Positions 19,397 through 27,317 of a stretch of 64,000 nt of DNA are shown here, in pieces (position 1 is the first letter of the stretch; the number at the start of each line of letters is the position of its first letter). The stretch is from Nocardioides lianchengensis (GTDB taxonomy: Bacteria > Actinomycetota > Actinomycetes > Propionibacteriales > Nocardioidaceae), in contig NZ_FMZM01000003.1 in the NCBI RefSeq assembly GCF_900101465.1, positions 186,001-250,000 on the forward strand, read 5' to 3'. Under the pieces are notes generated by a model. That model did no database searches. It was given only the letters and a program-made list of their open reading frames with translations, and was not told the origin of the DNA. Position numbers and translations under genes: made by a program.

Positions 19397-20127
19397 ACCC
19401 GCAGGGTCCCCCGCTGCCCACCCGGCAGGTGATGAGCCAGTGGTGGCGTGACATCTCGTTCCTGCACTGGCGCGTCGACCCCGACCTGGTCGCCCCGCTG
19501 CTGCCCGCCGGCACGCGACCCGACGTGCACGACGGCAGCAGCTGGGTCGGGCTGATCCCGTTCCGGATGGTCGACGCCGCGCTGGGCCACGGCCGCCCGG
19601 TCCCCTGCCTGGGCACGTTCCTGGAGACGAACGTCCGGCTCTACTCCGTCGACGACGCCGGACGGCGCGGCGTCGTCTTCCGGTCCCTGGAGGCCGACCG
19701 ACTCCCGGTCGTGGCGGCCGCCCGGCTCGGCTTCGGGGTGCCGTACCAATGGGCACGGCTCCAGGTGGATCCCGTCGGGCTGGGACCCGACCCCCAGGGC
19801 CGAACCATCGCGTACCGCTCCCGGCGGCGGGGCCGCGCGGGAGCAGGCGGCCGCATCGACGTCGAGGTCGGTGGACCCGTTGCCGAGCCGAGCCCGCTGG
19901 ACCTGTTCCTCACCGCGCGCTTCGGGCTGCACACGAGGGTGGCCGGTCGGACCCTCTGGGTGCCGAACAGCCACGGCCCGTGGCCGCTGCGGTCCGCTCG
20001 CGCCGTCGTCGTCGAGGACACGCTCGTGGCCGCGGCCGGACTCCCCGGCCTGACCGACTCACCGCCCGACTCGGTCCTGTTCTCCAGCGGGGTGCGCACG
20101 GTCTTCGGGCTCCCGCAGCGGGTCTGA
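19393..20127 (+). CDS. DUF2071 (YqjF) family protein
   Basis: The 244-residue product has the DUF2071 pattern: QWWRDISFLHWRVDPDLVAP, GLIPFRMVD, TFLETNVRLYSVDDAGRRGV and a C-terminal GLHTRVAGRTLWVPNSHGPW. The fold is related to acetoacetate decarboxylase; function is unknown. The GTG start sits in the GTGA overlap with the FAD oxidoreductase stop. Its last 69 bp overlap the 3' end of rnhB on the other strand. Confidence 0.85.
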   Translation: MNPQGPPLPTRQVMSQWWRDISFLHWRVDPDLVAPLLPAGTRPDVHDGSSWVGLIPFRMVDAALGHGRPVPCLGTFLETNVRLYSVDDAGRRGVVFRSLEADRLPVVAAARLGFGVPYQWARLQVDPVGLGPDPQGRTIAYRSRRRGRAGAGGRIDVEVGGPVAEPSPLDLFLTARFGLHTRVAGRTLWVPNSHGPWPLRSARAVVVEDTLVAAAGLPGLTDSPPDSVLFSSGVRTVFGLPQRV

Positions 20128-20799
20128 CGGGTCCGACAGCGGCGGTTCGAGCCCGGCTGCGCGGCGCACGTTCACGAAGCGCATCCGGTGCACCGGCGAG
20201 GGGCCGTGCTCGCGCAGCGCGGCGGTGTGGACGTCGGTGATGTAGCCCTTGTGGGTCTTGAAGTCGTACGCCGGCCACTCGCGGTCGAGGTCGGTCATGA
20301 TCCGGTCGCGGGTGACCTTGGCCAGCACCGACGCGGCGCTGATGCAGGCGGCCACCCGGTCGCCCTTCCAGACCGCCAGGCCCGGCACGCCGAGCCCGTC
20401 GACGGGGAACCCGTCGGTCAGCACGTACGCCGGCGGCAGGTCGAGCAGTGCCACCGCCCGGCGCAGCGCCTCGACGTTGGCGACGTGCATGCCCAGCCGG
20501 TCGCACTCCTCGTGCCCGACGACCACGACCGACCAGGCCACGGCCCGTCGTACGACCTGGTCGTAGCAGCGCTCGCGTGCGGCCGCCGTCAACAGCTTGG
20601 AGTCGGCCAGCCCGGGCACGATGCCGGCCTTGCCCTCGGGCAGGATCGCCGCGCCGGCGACCAGCGGTCCCGCGCAGGCTCCGCGCCCGGCCTCGTCGAC
20701 ACCGGCGATCGGCGCGATGCCGTGGCGGCGCAGGGCGCGCTCGTAGCCGTACAGTCCGGCGTCACGCCGGACCGTCGCACCGCGGGGCAGGACGCTCAC
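20059..20799 (-). CDS. rnhB: Ribonuclease HII
   Basis: It cleaves RNA in RNA/DNA hybrids and removes misinserted ribonucleotides. The 246-residue protein has IAGVDEAGRGACAGPLVAGA (catalytic Asp-Glu), YVLTDGFPVDG (Asp) and KGDRVAACISAASVLAKVTRD (Asp). The GTG start is 10 nt after the lepB stop. The last ~25 residues (rich in Asp, Pro and Arg) extend past the usual end and lie over the convergent DUF2071 gene. Confidence 0.95.
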   Translation of the reverse strand: MSVLPRGATVRRDAGLYGYERALRRHGIAPIAGVDEAGRGACAGPLVAGAAILPEGKAGIVPGLADSKLLTAAARERCYDQVVRRAVAWSVVVVGHEECDRLGMHVANVEALRRAVALLDLPPAYVLTDGFPVDGLGVPGLAVWKGDRVAACISAASVLAKVTRDRIMTDLDREWPAYDFKTHKGYITDVHTAALREHGPSPVHRMRFVNVRRAAGLEPPLSDPSDPLREPEDRAHPAGEQDRVGR

Positions 20800-20809
20800 G
20801 CCGGCGGGC

Positions 20810-21610
20810 TCAGGAGGGGTCGGGCACGTCGTCGAAGGCGTCGACGCCGCTGGTGAGGTCGAAACGCTTGGCCGGCCAGACCCGGGCCAGCAGGCGGCCC
20901 ACGACGCTGTCGACGTCGACGTACGGCGCATCGCAGCCGGCGTCGTCCGGCTCGCACTGGTCCAGCTTGGCCGAGGAGTCGCCCGAGTGACGGCGGTTGT
21001 CGCCCATGACGAAGAGCTTGCCCTCCGGGATCGGGCCGACCTTCCAGTCCTCGCCGCACTGCGACGGCATCGGTCCGTAGCAGGCCGCGCCGTCGAGGAC
21101 CGCATAGTCCGACTCGTCGACGGCGACCCCGTTGATCATCAGCCGGCCCTGCTCGTCGCAGCACTCGATGGTGTCCCCGGCGACGCCGACCACCCGCTTC
21201 ACGAGGTGCCCGCCGGTCGGGTAGAGCCCGACCGCGGCGAGGGCCTTCGGGATCGTCCCGGTGGGACCGGCCGACGAGATCGGGTCCAGCCAGCCGCCCG
21301 GGTCCTCGAACACGATGACGTCGCCGCGCTGCGGCTCGCCGCCGAACCAGTACGACGGCTTCTGCACCAGGATCCGGTCGTTGATGACCAGGCCCGGCTC
21401 CATCGACTCCGACGGGATGTAGAAGGACTGGACGAAGAACGACTTGACCACCACGGCCAGGGCCACCGCCACGACCAGCAGCAGGATCGTCTCCTGCCAC
21501 CCGGACAGCTTGCGCTTCGGCGTGGGCTGGTCGGCCGGAACGGACGAGGACCGCGGGTCCCCGGCGCCGTCGTCGTCGACGGGCGGGGTCCCACGGTCCT
21601 CGGAAGTCAC
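20810..21610 (-). CDS. lepB: Signal peptidase I
   Basis: It removes signal peptides at the outer face of the membrane. The 266-residue protein has a disordered N-terminus, one membrane helix (about 41-57), the catalytic Ser69 in FYIPSESMEPG and the general-base Lys138 in HLVKRVVGVAGD, plus the conserved KLFVMGDNRRHSGDS. An extra Cys-containing insert (CCDEQGR, AACYGPMPSQCGED) lies between. It sits between rplS and rnhB, the common actinobacterial order. Confidence 0.95.
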   Translation of the reverse strand: MTSEDRGTPPVDDDGAGDPRSSSVPADQPTPKRKLSGWQETILLLVVAVALAVVVKSFFVQSFYIPSESMEPGLVINDRILVQKPSYWFGGEPQRGDVIVFEDPGGWLDPISSAGPTGTIPKALAAVGLYPTGGHLVKRVVGVAGDTIECCDEQGRLMINGVAVDESDYAVLDGAACYGPMPSQCGEDWKVGPIPEGKLFVMGDNRRHSGDSSAKLDQCEPDDAGCDAPYVDVDSVVGRLLARVWPAKRFDLTSGVDAFDDVPDPS

Positions 21611-21646
21611 GCGCAGATCCTAGGTGGCCCCCTGAAGGGCCGGGCC

Positions 21647-21997
21647 TCAGGCCTCGCGGCGCTCCTTGATCTTGGCGGCCTTGCCACGCAGGTTGCGCAG
21701 GTAGTAGAGCTTCGCGCGGCGCACGTCACCGCGGGTGACGATCTCGATCTGCTCGAAGATCGGGGAGTTGAGCGGGAAGGTCCGCTCGACACCGACGCCG
21801 AAGGAGACCTTGCGGACGGTGAAGGTGCGGCCGATGCCGGAGCCCTGCACGCGGATCACGACGCCCTGGAAGATCTGGACACGGGAGCGGCTGCCCTCGA
21901 TGACCTTCACGTGGACCTTGATGGTGTCGCCCGCGCGGAAGGCGGGGACGTCGTCGCGCTTCGAGGCGGCGCCGAGCTCGGTGACGATGTTGCTCAT
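21647..21997 (-). CDS. rplS: 50S ribosomal protein L19
   Basis: The 116-residue protein shows [39 protein letters not shown] and [19 protein letters not shown], typical of L19. The ATG is chosen because AGGAG lies 7 nt upstream. A 193-bp leader separates it from trmD and holds its own probable promoter element. Confidence 0.97.
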   Translation of the reverse strand: MSNIVTELGAASKRDDVPAFRAGDTIKVHVKVIEGSRSRVQIFQGVVIRVQGSGIGRTFTVRKVSFGVGVERTFPLNSPIFEQIEIVTRGDVRRAKLYYLRNLRGKAAKIKERREA

Positions 21998-22095
21998 GGT
22001 GTTCTCCTCGCGAGTGCCACAGGTCAGCCGCGGTGTCGGATGGTGGTGCGTGTTCAGGTGTCGGACCAGGCGAGGTGGCCGGCGGCGCGGGGCTC

Positions 22096-22110
22096 CCCCT
22101 GTGGCAGGGG
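22096..22110 (-). other. Small hairpin in the rplS leader
   Basis: CCCCTG (22096-22101) pairs with CAGGGG (22105-22110) around a 3-nt loop, 99 nt upstream of the rplS start. It could be part of a leader structure; no known r-protein leader could be matched by eye. Confidence 0.3.
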
Positions 22111-22172
22111 CCCGACGCAGACCCTCCGTGTGTTCCTCGGAGCGGTCCTTCGGCCCGGCTGGACCAAGGGGT

Positions 22173-22182
22173 GAGTCTGCCA
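22173..22182 (-). promoter_or_regulatory. Candidate rplS promoter element TGGCAGACTC
   Basis: The minus-strand decamer differs at one position from TGGCAGAATC upstream of rpsP (24884-24893). Both lie 140-185 nt before ribosomal protein genes in non-coding DNA, so they are probably the -10 regions of r-protein promoters. No clear -35 was recognised. Confidence 0.35.
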
Positions 22183-22190
22183 CAGGCGAC

Positions 22191-23354
22191 TCAGCGCCCG
22201 GTAATCCGCTTCGTCAGCACGACCGCCCCCGGAGGCGGCTCGACGTCGGGGCGCAGCCGGAAGCCGGCCTTCTTGTACATCCGCAGGTTGTCGGTGCTGC
22301 CCGCCCCCGTGAACAGCACGTACGACGCCGCCGCCGGCGGGGCGACCCGCTGGACGTGCTCGAGCAGCGCCCGGCCCAGGCCACGTCCCTGCTGGTCGGG
22401 CGCCACCATGACCCGGCCGATGTCCCAGGCGTCGCCCTCGAGGCGGCCGCGCACCGCCCCCACGAGCCGGCCGGCGGCGCGGACGACGTACCAGTCCCAG
22501 GTCTCGAAGGACTCCAGCAGCTGCTCGAGGGACTCGTGCAGCGCAGGGATGTCCAGCGACTCGTTGGCGATCGCCTCCTGCACCCAGCAGGCGCGCTGCA
22601 GCACCAGGAGCTCGGGCCCGTCGGCGCGGGTGGCCGGGACGATCTCCCACTCCCCCGCGGGCCCGGCCGCCGCGCTCGCGTGCAGCAGGTCGGGACGCCG
22701 CTCCGCCGTGCGGGCGAGCTGCTGCGCGTGCCGCCAGGCGGCGATCGCGCCGTGGTTGCCGCCGAGGAGCACCTCGGGCACGTCGTGGCCGCGCCACGAG
22801 GCGGGCTTGGTGTAGACGGGGTACTCCAGCAGTCCGTCCTCGTGCGACTCCTCGACCAGCGAGGCGGCGTTGCCCATGAACCCGGGCAGCAGCCGGACGA
22901 CGGCCTCGGTCACCGCGAGCGCGGCCACCTCGCCACCGTTGAGGACGTAGTCGCCGATCGACACCTCGCGCACCTCGGCGCGGGTCGCGGCGTGGTCGAG
23001 CACCCGCTGGTCGATGCCCTCGTAGCGCCCGCAGGCGAAGACCAGCCGCTCCCGGGTGGCCAGCTCACGGGCCAGCGCCTGGGTGAGCGGCTCCCCCGAC
23101 GGGCTCGGCACGATCACGGTCGCGCCGTCCACCTGCAGCTCGTCGAACGCCTCGCCCCACGGCTCCGGCTTGAGCACCATCCCGGCGCCCCCGCCGTACG
23201 GCGTGTCGTCGACGGTGCGGTGCCGGTCGCGCGTCCAGCCGCGCAGGTCGTGCACGTGCACCTCGATCAGCCCGGAGGCCACCGCCTTGCCCGGCAGCGA
23301 CAGCTGCAGCGGCGCGAGGTAGTCCGGGAAGATCGTGAGGTAGTCGAGCCGCAC
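22191..23354 (-). CDS. trmD: tRNA (guanine37-N1)-methyltransferase fused to a GNAT acetyltransferase
   Basis: Residues 1 to about 230 are Trm[50 protein letters not shown] and [15 protein letters not shown] form the knotted SAM site that methylates G37. The remaining ~150 residues form a GNAT domain: [39 protein letters not shown] (acetyl-CoA loop) and [19 protein letters not shown]. The reading frame is continuous for 387 residues with no internal stop. The GTG start lies 5 nt after the rimM stop. Its acetylation target is unknown. Confidence 0.93.
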   Translation of the reverse strand: MRLDYLTIFPDYLAPLQLSLPGKAVASGLIEVHVHDLRGWTRDRHRTVDDTPYGGGAGMVLKPEPWGEAFDELQVDGATVIVPSPSGEPLTQALARELATRERLVFACGRYEGIDQRVLDHAATRAEVREVSIGDYVLNGGEVAALAVTEAVVRLLPGFMGNAASLVEESHEDGLLEYPVYTKPASWRGHDVPEVLLGGNHGAIAAWRHAQQLARTAERRPDLLHASAAAGPAGEWEIVPATRADGPELLVLQRACWVQEAIANESLDIPALHESLEQLLESFETWDWYVVRAAGRLVGAVRGRLEGDAWDIGRVMVAPDQQGRGLGRALLEHVQRVAPPAAASYVLFTGAGSTDNLRMYKKAGFRLRPDVEPPPGAVVLTKRITGR

Positions 23355-23359
23355 GCCGA

Positions 23360-23902
23360 TCAGTCGTCCTCGAGCGGGGTGACCAGGCCCGGCCGGTCGG
23401 CGACCACGAGGCGCCCGCCCCGCACGTCGACCTCCGGCACCAGCGCCTTGACGAACGGCACCAGGGTGTCGCGCCCCTCCGGGGTGCGGATCGTCAGCAG
23501 GTCCTGCGCGCCGTGCTGCAGCGAGGTCACCTCGCCGAGCAGCCGGCCGTCGACGTCGTACGCCGCCAGGCCGATCAGCTGGTGGTCGTAGTACTCGTCG
23601 GGGTCCTCCGGCGACTCGTCGGCCGGGACCTCGGCGTGGAGCAGCAGCCCGCGCACCGACTCGGCGGCGGTCCGGTCGGGGACCTCCTCGAAGACCACCA
23701 GCAGCCGCGAGGAGTGCCAGCGGGCGCGCTCGACGGTCAGGGTGCGCAGCGTGCTCGTCGAGCCACGCGGCGCCTCCACCCGGAGCACCGAGCCGGGCGC
23801 GAAGCGCCGGTCGGGCTCGTCGGTGCGGACGTCGACCGTGACGTCGCCGCGGATGCCGTGGGCCTTGCCGATCCGGCCGACCAGGACCTCGATGGTCTCC
23901 AA
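23360..23902 (-). CDS. rimM: 16S rRNA processing protein RimM
   Basis: RimM helps mature the 30S head, acting with S19. The 180-residue protein has the N-terminal barrel motif [18 protein letters not shown] and a C-terminal PRC barrel ([20 protein letters not shown]). The TTG start is chosen because GGAGGA lies 8 nt upstream and no ATG or GTG fits before the conserved GRIGKAHG; a farther in-frame start would include non-family residues. It lies between khpA and trmD in the conserved rpsP-rimM-trmD-rplS order. Confidence 0.93.
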   Translation of the reverse strand: METIEVLVGRIGKAHGIRGDVTVDVRTDEPDRRFAPGSVLRVEAPRGSTSTLRTLTVERARWHSSRLLVVFEEVPDRTAAESVRGLLLHAEVPADESPEDPDEYYDHQLIGLAAYDVDGRLLGEVTSLQHGAQDLLTIRTPEGRDTLVPFVKALVPEVDVRGGRLVVADRPGLVTPLEDD

Positions 23903-23924
23903 CCCTGCGCTCCTCCAGATATGC

Positions 23925-23960
23925 CGACTGGGTGCCGCCCCGGAGGGCGACACCCAGTCG
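23925..23960 (-). terminator. Intercistronic hairpin between khpA and rimM
   Basis: A perfect 10-bp stem (23925-23934 with 23951-23960) continues after one mismatch into a 5-bp stem with a CGGA loop. It ends about 10 nt before the rimM ribosome-binding site and has no U-run, so it may be a partial terminator or RNA-processing site. Confidence 0.5.
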
Positions 23961-23982
23961 AGCGGTTCGTGCGTGACGCTGC

Positions 23983-24225
23983 TCAGCGGCGCCGGTCGAC
24001 GTCCACGAAGTCGATCCGCGCGCCGCCCTTGCCGGCGAGCGCGGAGATGACGGTGCGGAACGCCGAGGCGGTCCGACCGCCCCGGCCGATCACCTTGCCG
24101 AGGTCGTCGGGGTGGACCCGGACCTCGAGGACGGAGCCGCGACGGAGCTGCTTGTCGCGGACCGAGACGTCGTCGGGGTTGTCGACGACACCCCGGACCA
24201 GGTGCTCGAGAGCGTCGGCGAGCAT
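23983..24225 (-). CDS. khpA: KH-domain RNA-binding protein KhpA
   Basis: The 80-residue protein is a single KH domain with the GxxG loop in [19 protein letters not shown]. KhpA-type proteins bind RNA and in Firmicutes affect cell size and division. It sits between rpsP (5 bp upstream) and rimM, its standard position in Gram-positive bacteria. Confidence 0.92.
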   Translation of the reverse strand: MLADALEHLVRGVVDNPDDVSVRDKQLRRGSVLEVRVHPDDLGKVIGRGGRTASAFRTVISALAGKGGARIDFVDVDRRR

Positions 24226-24230
24226 GGCGC

Positions 24231-24752
24231 TCAGGCCTCGCTCTTGGTCTCGGCCGCCTCGGCCTCGACAGTGGCGTCCTCAGGCGTCTGACCGGCGGCG
24301 ACCTCGGGGGTCTCCTCGGTCTTCGGCTCCTCGGTCTTCTCCGCCTTGTCGGCCTTGTCGGCCTTCTTGGTGGTGGCCTTCTTGGTCACGGCGTCGGACG
24401 AGCCGGAGCCGTGGGCCTCGGCGAGGGCCTCGTTGAAGATGTCGAGCTTGGAGCGCTTGGGCTCCTTGACCTTCAGGGTGCCCTCGGTGCCCGGGAGACC
24501 CTTGTAGGTCTGCCAGTCGCCGGTGACCTTCAGGATCGCCTCGACGGCCTCGGTCGGCTGCGCGCCGACGCCCAGCCAGTACTGCGCCCGCTCGGAGACG
24601 ACGTCGATGTACGACGGGTCCTCCTTGGGGTGGTACTTGCCGATCTCCTCGATGACCTTGCCGTCGCGCTTCTTGCGCGAGTCGACGACGACGATGCGGT
24701 ACTGCGGCACCCGGACCTTGCCCAGGCGCTTCAAACGGATCTTGACGGCCAC
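24231..24752 (-). CDS. rpsP: 30S ribosomal protein S16 with charged C-terminal extension
   Basis: The first ~85 residues are S16 ([20 protein letters not shown] and [20 protein letters not shown]). The other ~85 residues form a Lys/Thr/Ala then Glu/Ala-rich tail ([20 protein letters not shown]). The start is GTG with GAGGAG about 11 nt upstream. Comparable tails occur on actinobacterial S16. It is the first gene of rpsP-khpA-rimM-trmD. Confidence 0.96.
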   Translation of the reverse strand: MAVKIRLKRLGKVRVPQYRIVVVDSRKKRDGKVIEEIGKYHPKEDPSYIDVVSERAQYWLGVGAQPTEAVEAILKVTGDWQTYKGLPGTEGTLKVKEPKRSKLDIFNEALAEAHGSGSSDAVTKKATTKKADKADKAEKTEEPKTEETPEVAAGQTPEDATVEAEAAETKSEA

Positions 24753-24883
24753 GGTTGTGGTGTCTCCTCAGGAATATGGTGTGGGTGGCGGCCCCGCAAC
24801 CAGGTGGGGAACACCGGGGTGGGACCTCCGAAGGGCTCTGCCCGACCGGGTGAGAGGGACCGGACGCGCAGGACTCAGCGCAC

Positions 24884-24893
24884 GATTCTGCCA
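24884..24893 (-). promoter_or_regulatory. Candidate rpsP promoter element TGGCAGAATC
   Basis: This minus-strand decamer lies 132 nt upstream of the rpsP GTG and matches 9 of 10 positions of the element upstream of rplS (22173-22182). It probably contains a -10 hexamer (CAGAAT). The long 5' leader may carry regulation. Confidence 0.35.
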
Positions 24894-24924
24894 GACGCGG
24901 GTGGGGCCCGGGAAATCGGGCACG

Positions 24925-25497
24925 ATGCCCGCCATGACCGCTTCCCCGCCGCCCCCGATCACGCCGAAGGTGCGCCCCTCGTGGTGGTGGTTCGTGCTCG
25001 GTGGCGGCCTCCTCGTCGCGGCGGTGATCAGCGGCATCGGGCTGTTCGTCTGGACCCTGAGCGGCTTCATGTCCACCGACGTCACGCTCGACGCGGACGG
25101 CACGTCCCACGCCGTCGAGGTCGGAACCGACGGCGACCGGATGCTGTGGTTCGACGAGCGGTACGACGACCCGACCTGCCGGATCGTGGACACCGCCACC
25201 GGCGACCCGGTCGCGGGCCTGCGCAGCCCCACCGGCGACTTCCGGCGCTCGACCGGGGGCGAGGAGTGGGTCGGCGCGGCCCTGTTCGAGCCTGGCTCGG
25301 GCCGGCTCGACGTCACCTGCACCGGCTCCGGGACGGTCCCGGTGCAGGTGGAGATCGGGCCCGCGCCCAGCCTGGGCAGCTTCGGTCTGGGCCTGGTGCT
25401 GACCATCGCCGTACCCCTGGTGCTCGGCGGGCTCGGGCTGGTCGTGCTGCTCGTCACCGGCATCCTCTGGTCGACCCGCGCGACGACGCGCCGCTAA
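24925..25497 (+). CDS. Two-helix membrane protein with extracytoplasmic domain, unknown
   Basis: The 190-residue protein has a Pro-rich cytoplasmic start, a membrane helix (about 23-47), an Asp/Thr-rich domain with one Cys pair (DDPTCRIV and LDVTCTGSG), and a second helix (about 155-180). The family is not recognised. The ATG at 24925 is used; an in-frame ATG at 24934 is equally possible. It is followed after 38 bp by an orphan response regulator on the same strand, and could be its membrane partner, though it has no kinase motifs. Confidence 0.6.
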   Translation: MPAMTASPPPPITPKVRPSWWWFVLGGGLLVAAVISGIGLFVWTLSGFMSTDVTLDADGTSHAVEVGTDGDRMLWFDERYDDPTCRIVDTATGDPVAGLRSPTGDFRRSTGGEEWVGAALFEPGSGRLDVTCTGSGTVPVQVEIGPAPSLGSFGLGLVLTIAVPLVLGGLGLVVLLVTGILWSTRATTRR

Positions 25498-25535
25498 CTC
25501 CTCACGATCCGGCGCGACCTGCCGAAGGTGCACGC

Positions 25536-26468
25536 ATGTCCATCGCGCCCGCTCCGTCCACCGCCCCCGTGGCGCTGGTCATCGAGGACGACGAGGACAC
25601 CACCGACCTGCTCGACCTGGTCCTGTCACAGGCCGGCTTCTCCGTCATCACCGCGGTCAACGGCGCCGAGGGCACCGAGCTGGCCCGGGTGCACCAGCCG
25701 GCCCTGACCACCATCGACGTGTCCATGCCCGGCATGGACGGCCTCGAGACGACCCGGCGGATCCGCGAGTTCAGCGGCACCTACATCGTCATCATCAGCA
25801 CCCGCTCCGCGGAGCACGACATCCTGGCTGGCTTCGACGCCGGCGCCGACGACTACGTCCCGAAGCCGATCCGGCCCCGCGAGCTGCAGGCGCGGCTCGC
25901 CGCGGTGGCCCGCCGACCCGTCACGACCTTCGCAGCGCAACCGGTCGCCGCGATGTGGGCCGCGGCCGACGAGGACGCGGAGCGCTCGGCGTACCACCGC
26001 CAGGTCGTCGCCGGGGTGCGGCCGGCCGTCGTACCGCTCGAGGTGCTGCCGGCCCAGCCGGAGCCCGAGGAGCGCGACGCCGACGACGTGGGCGAGGACG
26101 GGCGCGACGGCATGCTGCAGCTCGGCATGCGGTTCGTCGGCAGCTGGATCGAGTTCTACGGCCTGCGGATCAACCCGGCCCGCAGCCTGGTCGTCGTCGA
26201 CGACCGACTGGTCGACCTCAACCCGCGGCAGTTCGACCTGCTGCAGCTGATGCTCTACTCGGGCACCCGGACCCGCTCGGCGCGCTACCTGGCGCTGCGG
26301 CTGCGCGGCGAGACCGAGGAGACCACCCACACGCAGGCCTACCAGGACCGCGACTGGGTCGAGTCGCTGATGGAGAACCTGCTCAACCGGCTCGGCGAGC
26401 GGCACCTGACGCCGCGCTGGATCGAGGCCCGCCCGGGGTCGAAGTTCCGGCTGGTCCGCCCCGAGTAG
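25536..26468 (+). CDS. Orphan response regulator with long linker and degenerate OmpR-like C-terminus
   Basis: The 310-residue protein has a receiver domain (residues 12-128) with acidic cluster Glu17-Asp18-Asp19, phospho-acceptor Asp61 in TTIDVSMPGMDGLE, Ser88 and Lys110 in YVPKPIRP. An acidic linker of about 70 residues follows. The C-terminal ~110 residues (LNPRQFDLLQLMLYSG and WIEARPGSKFRLVRPE) resemble a winged helix of the OmpR type but with an insert. A GAAGGTG box is 7 nt before the ATG. No histidine kinase is adjacent. Confidence 0.8.
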   Translation: MSIAPAPSTAPVALVIEDDEDTTDLLDLVLSQAGFSVITAVNGAEGTELARVHQPALTTIDVSMPGMDGLETTRRIREFSGTYIVIISTRSAEHDILAGFDAGADDYVPKPIRPRELQARLAAVARRPVTTFAAQPVAAMWAAADEDAERSAYHRQVVAGVRPAVVPLEVLPAQPEPEERDADDVGEDGRDGMLQLGMRFVGSWIEFYGLRINPARSLVVVDDRLVDLNPRQFDLLQLMLYSGTRTRSARYLALRLRGETEETTHTQAYQDRDWVESLMENLLNRLGERHLTPRWIEARPGSKFRLVRPE

Positions 26469-26504
26469 CCACAACTTCCGGGACCACCGTCGCGTCCCAG
26501 CGGC

Positions 26505-27317
26505 ATGACCGCGCTCTCCCGCCGCCACCCGTGGCTCCGGCCACTGGCCGTCGCGGTCCACCGTGCCCGCCGCCGGCTGGCGTGGTGCCGACCCGGGACC
26601 GACTGGGCGCGGGAGCGTCGTACCCGGGCGCTGGCGGTGCGCGCCTTCCGCCACCGCTCGCTGCTGCTGCGCGAGCTCCCGGGGGTCGCCCCGGCCCTCC
26701 AGCACGGCAAGGTGGTCAACCTCCGCCTCGCCGCGGCCCGCTTGGACGGCGTGGTCCTGCAGCCGGGCCAGACCCTCTCCTTCAACCGGACGATCGGCAA
26801 CGCCACCCGTCGCAAGGGGTACGTCGACGGCCTGCGCCTCGCCGACGGCCGTCCCGCGGCCGGGGTCGGCGGCGGCCTCTGCCAGCTGGCCAACCTGGTG
26901 CACTGGCTGGTCCTGCACTCACCCCTGACCGTCGTGGAGCGCTCCGAGCACAGCGTCGACCCGTTCCCCGACCACGAGCGCGTCGTCCCCTGGGGCGTGG
27001 GCTGCACGATCGCCTACAACTACGTCGACCTGGTGGTCCGCAACGACACGACCACCACCTTCCAGCTGCGGGCCTGGGTCGGGCGGCGGCACCTCCACGG
27101 TGAGCTGCGCACCGACCGCCTGCTCCCTCACACCTACGTGGTCGAGGCGCGCGGCGAGGAGTTCGTCCGTCTCGACGGCGTGGTGCACCGGCGCAACGAG
27201 ATCTGGCGGACGGTGCGCTCCCGAACGACCAACGGGCGGGTTCGCGACGAGCTGGTCCGTCGTACGTCGGCGCGGGTGCTCTACGACCCCGACCCCGCGC
27301 TGGTCCGCGAGGCCTAG
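26505..27317 (+). CDS. VanW family protein
   Basis: The 270-residue protein contains the VanW core: LQPGQTLSFNRTIGNATRRKGY, GVGGGLCQLANLVHWLVLHS and VERSEHSVDPFPDHERVVPW, followed by GCTIAYNYVDLVVRNDT. VanW occurs in some vancomycin-resistance operons but its role is unknown; no vanHAX genes are here, so resistance is not implied. There is no obvious signal peptide. Its TAG shares a CTAG with the stop of the convergent amidohydrolase. Confidence 0.85.
   Translation: MTALSRRHPWLRPLAVAVHRARRRLAWCRPGTDWARERRTRALAVRAFRHRSLLLRELPGVAPALQHGKVVNLRLAAARLDGVVLQPGQTLSFNRTIGNATRRKGYVDGLRLADGRPAAGVGGGLCQLANLVHWLVLHSPLTVVERSEHSVDPFPDHERVVPWGVGCTIAYNYVDLVVRNDTTTTFQLRAWVGRRHLHGELRTDRLLPHTYVVEARGEEFVRLDGVVHRRNEIWRTVRSRTTNGRVRDELVRRTSARVLYDPDPALVREA

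Noticed and set aside
26505..27317. Vancomycin-resistance locus because of VanW
   Set aside because: No vanH, vanA/B, vanX or vanRS genes are nearby; VanW-family proteins are widespread outside resistance operons.
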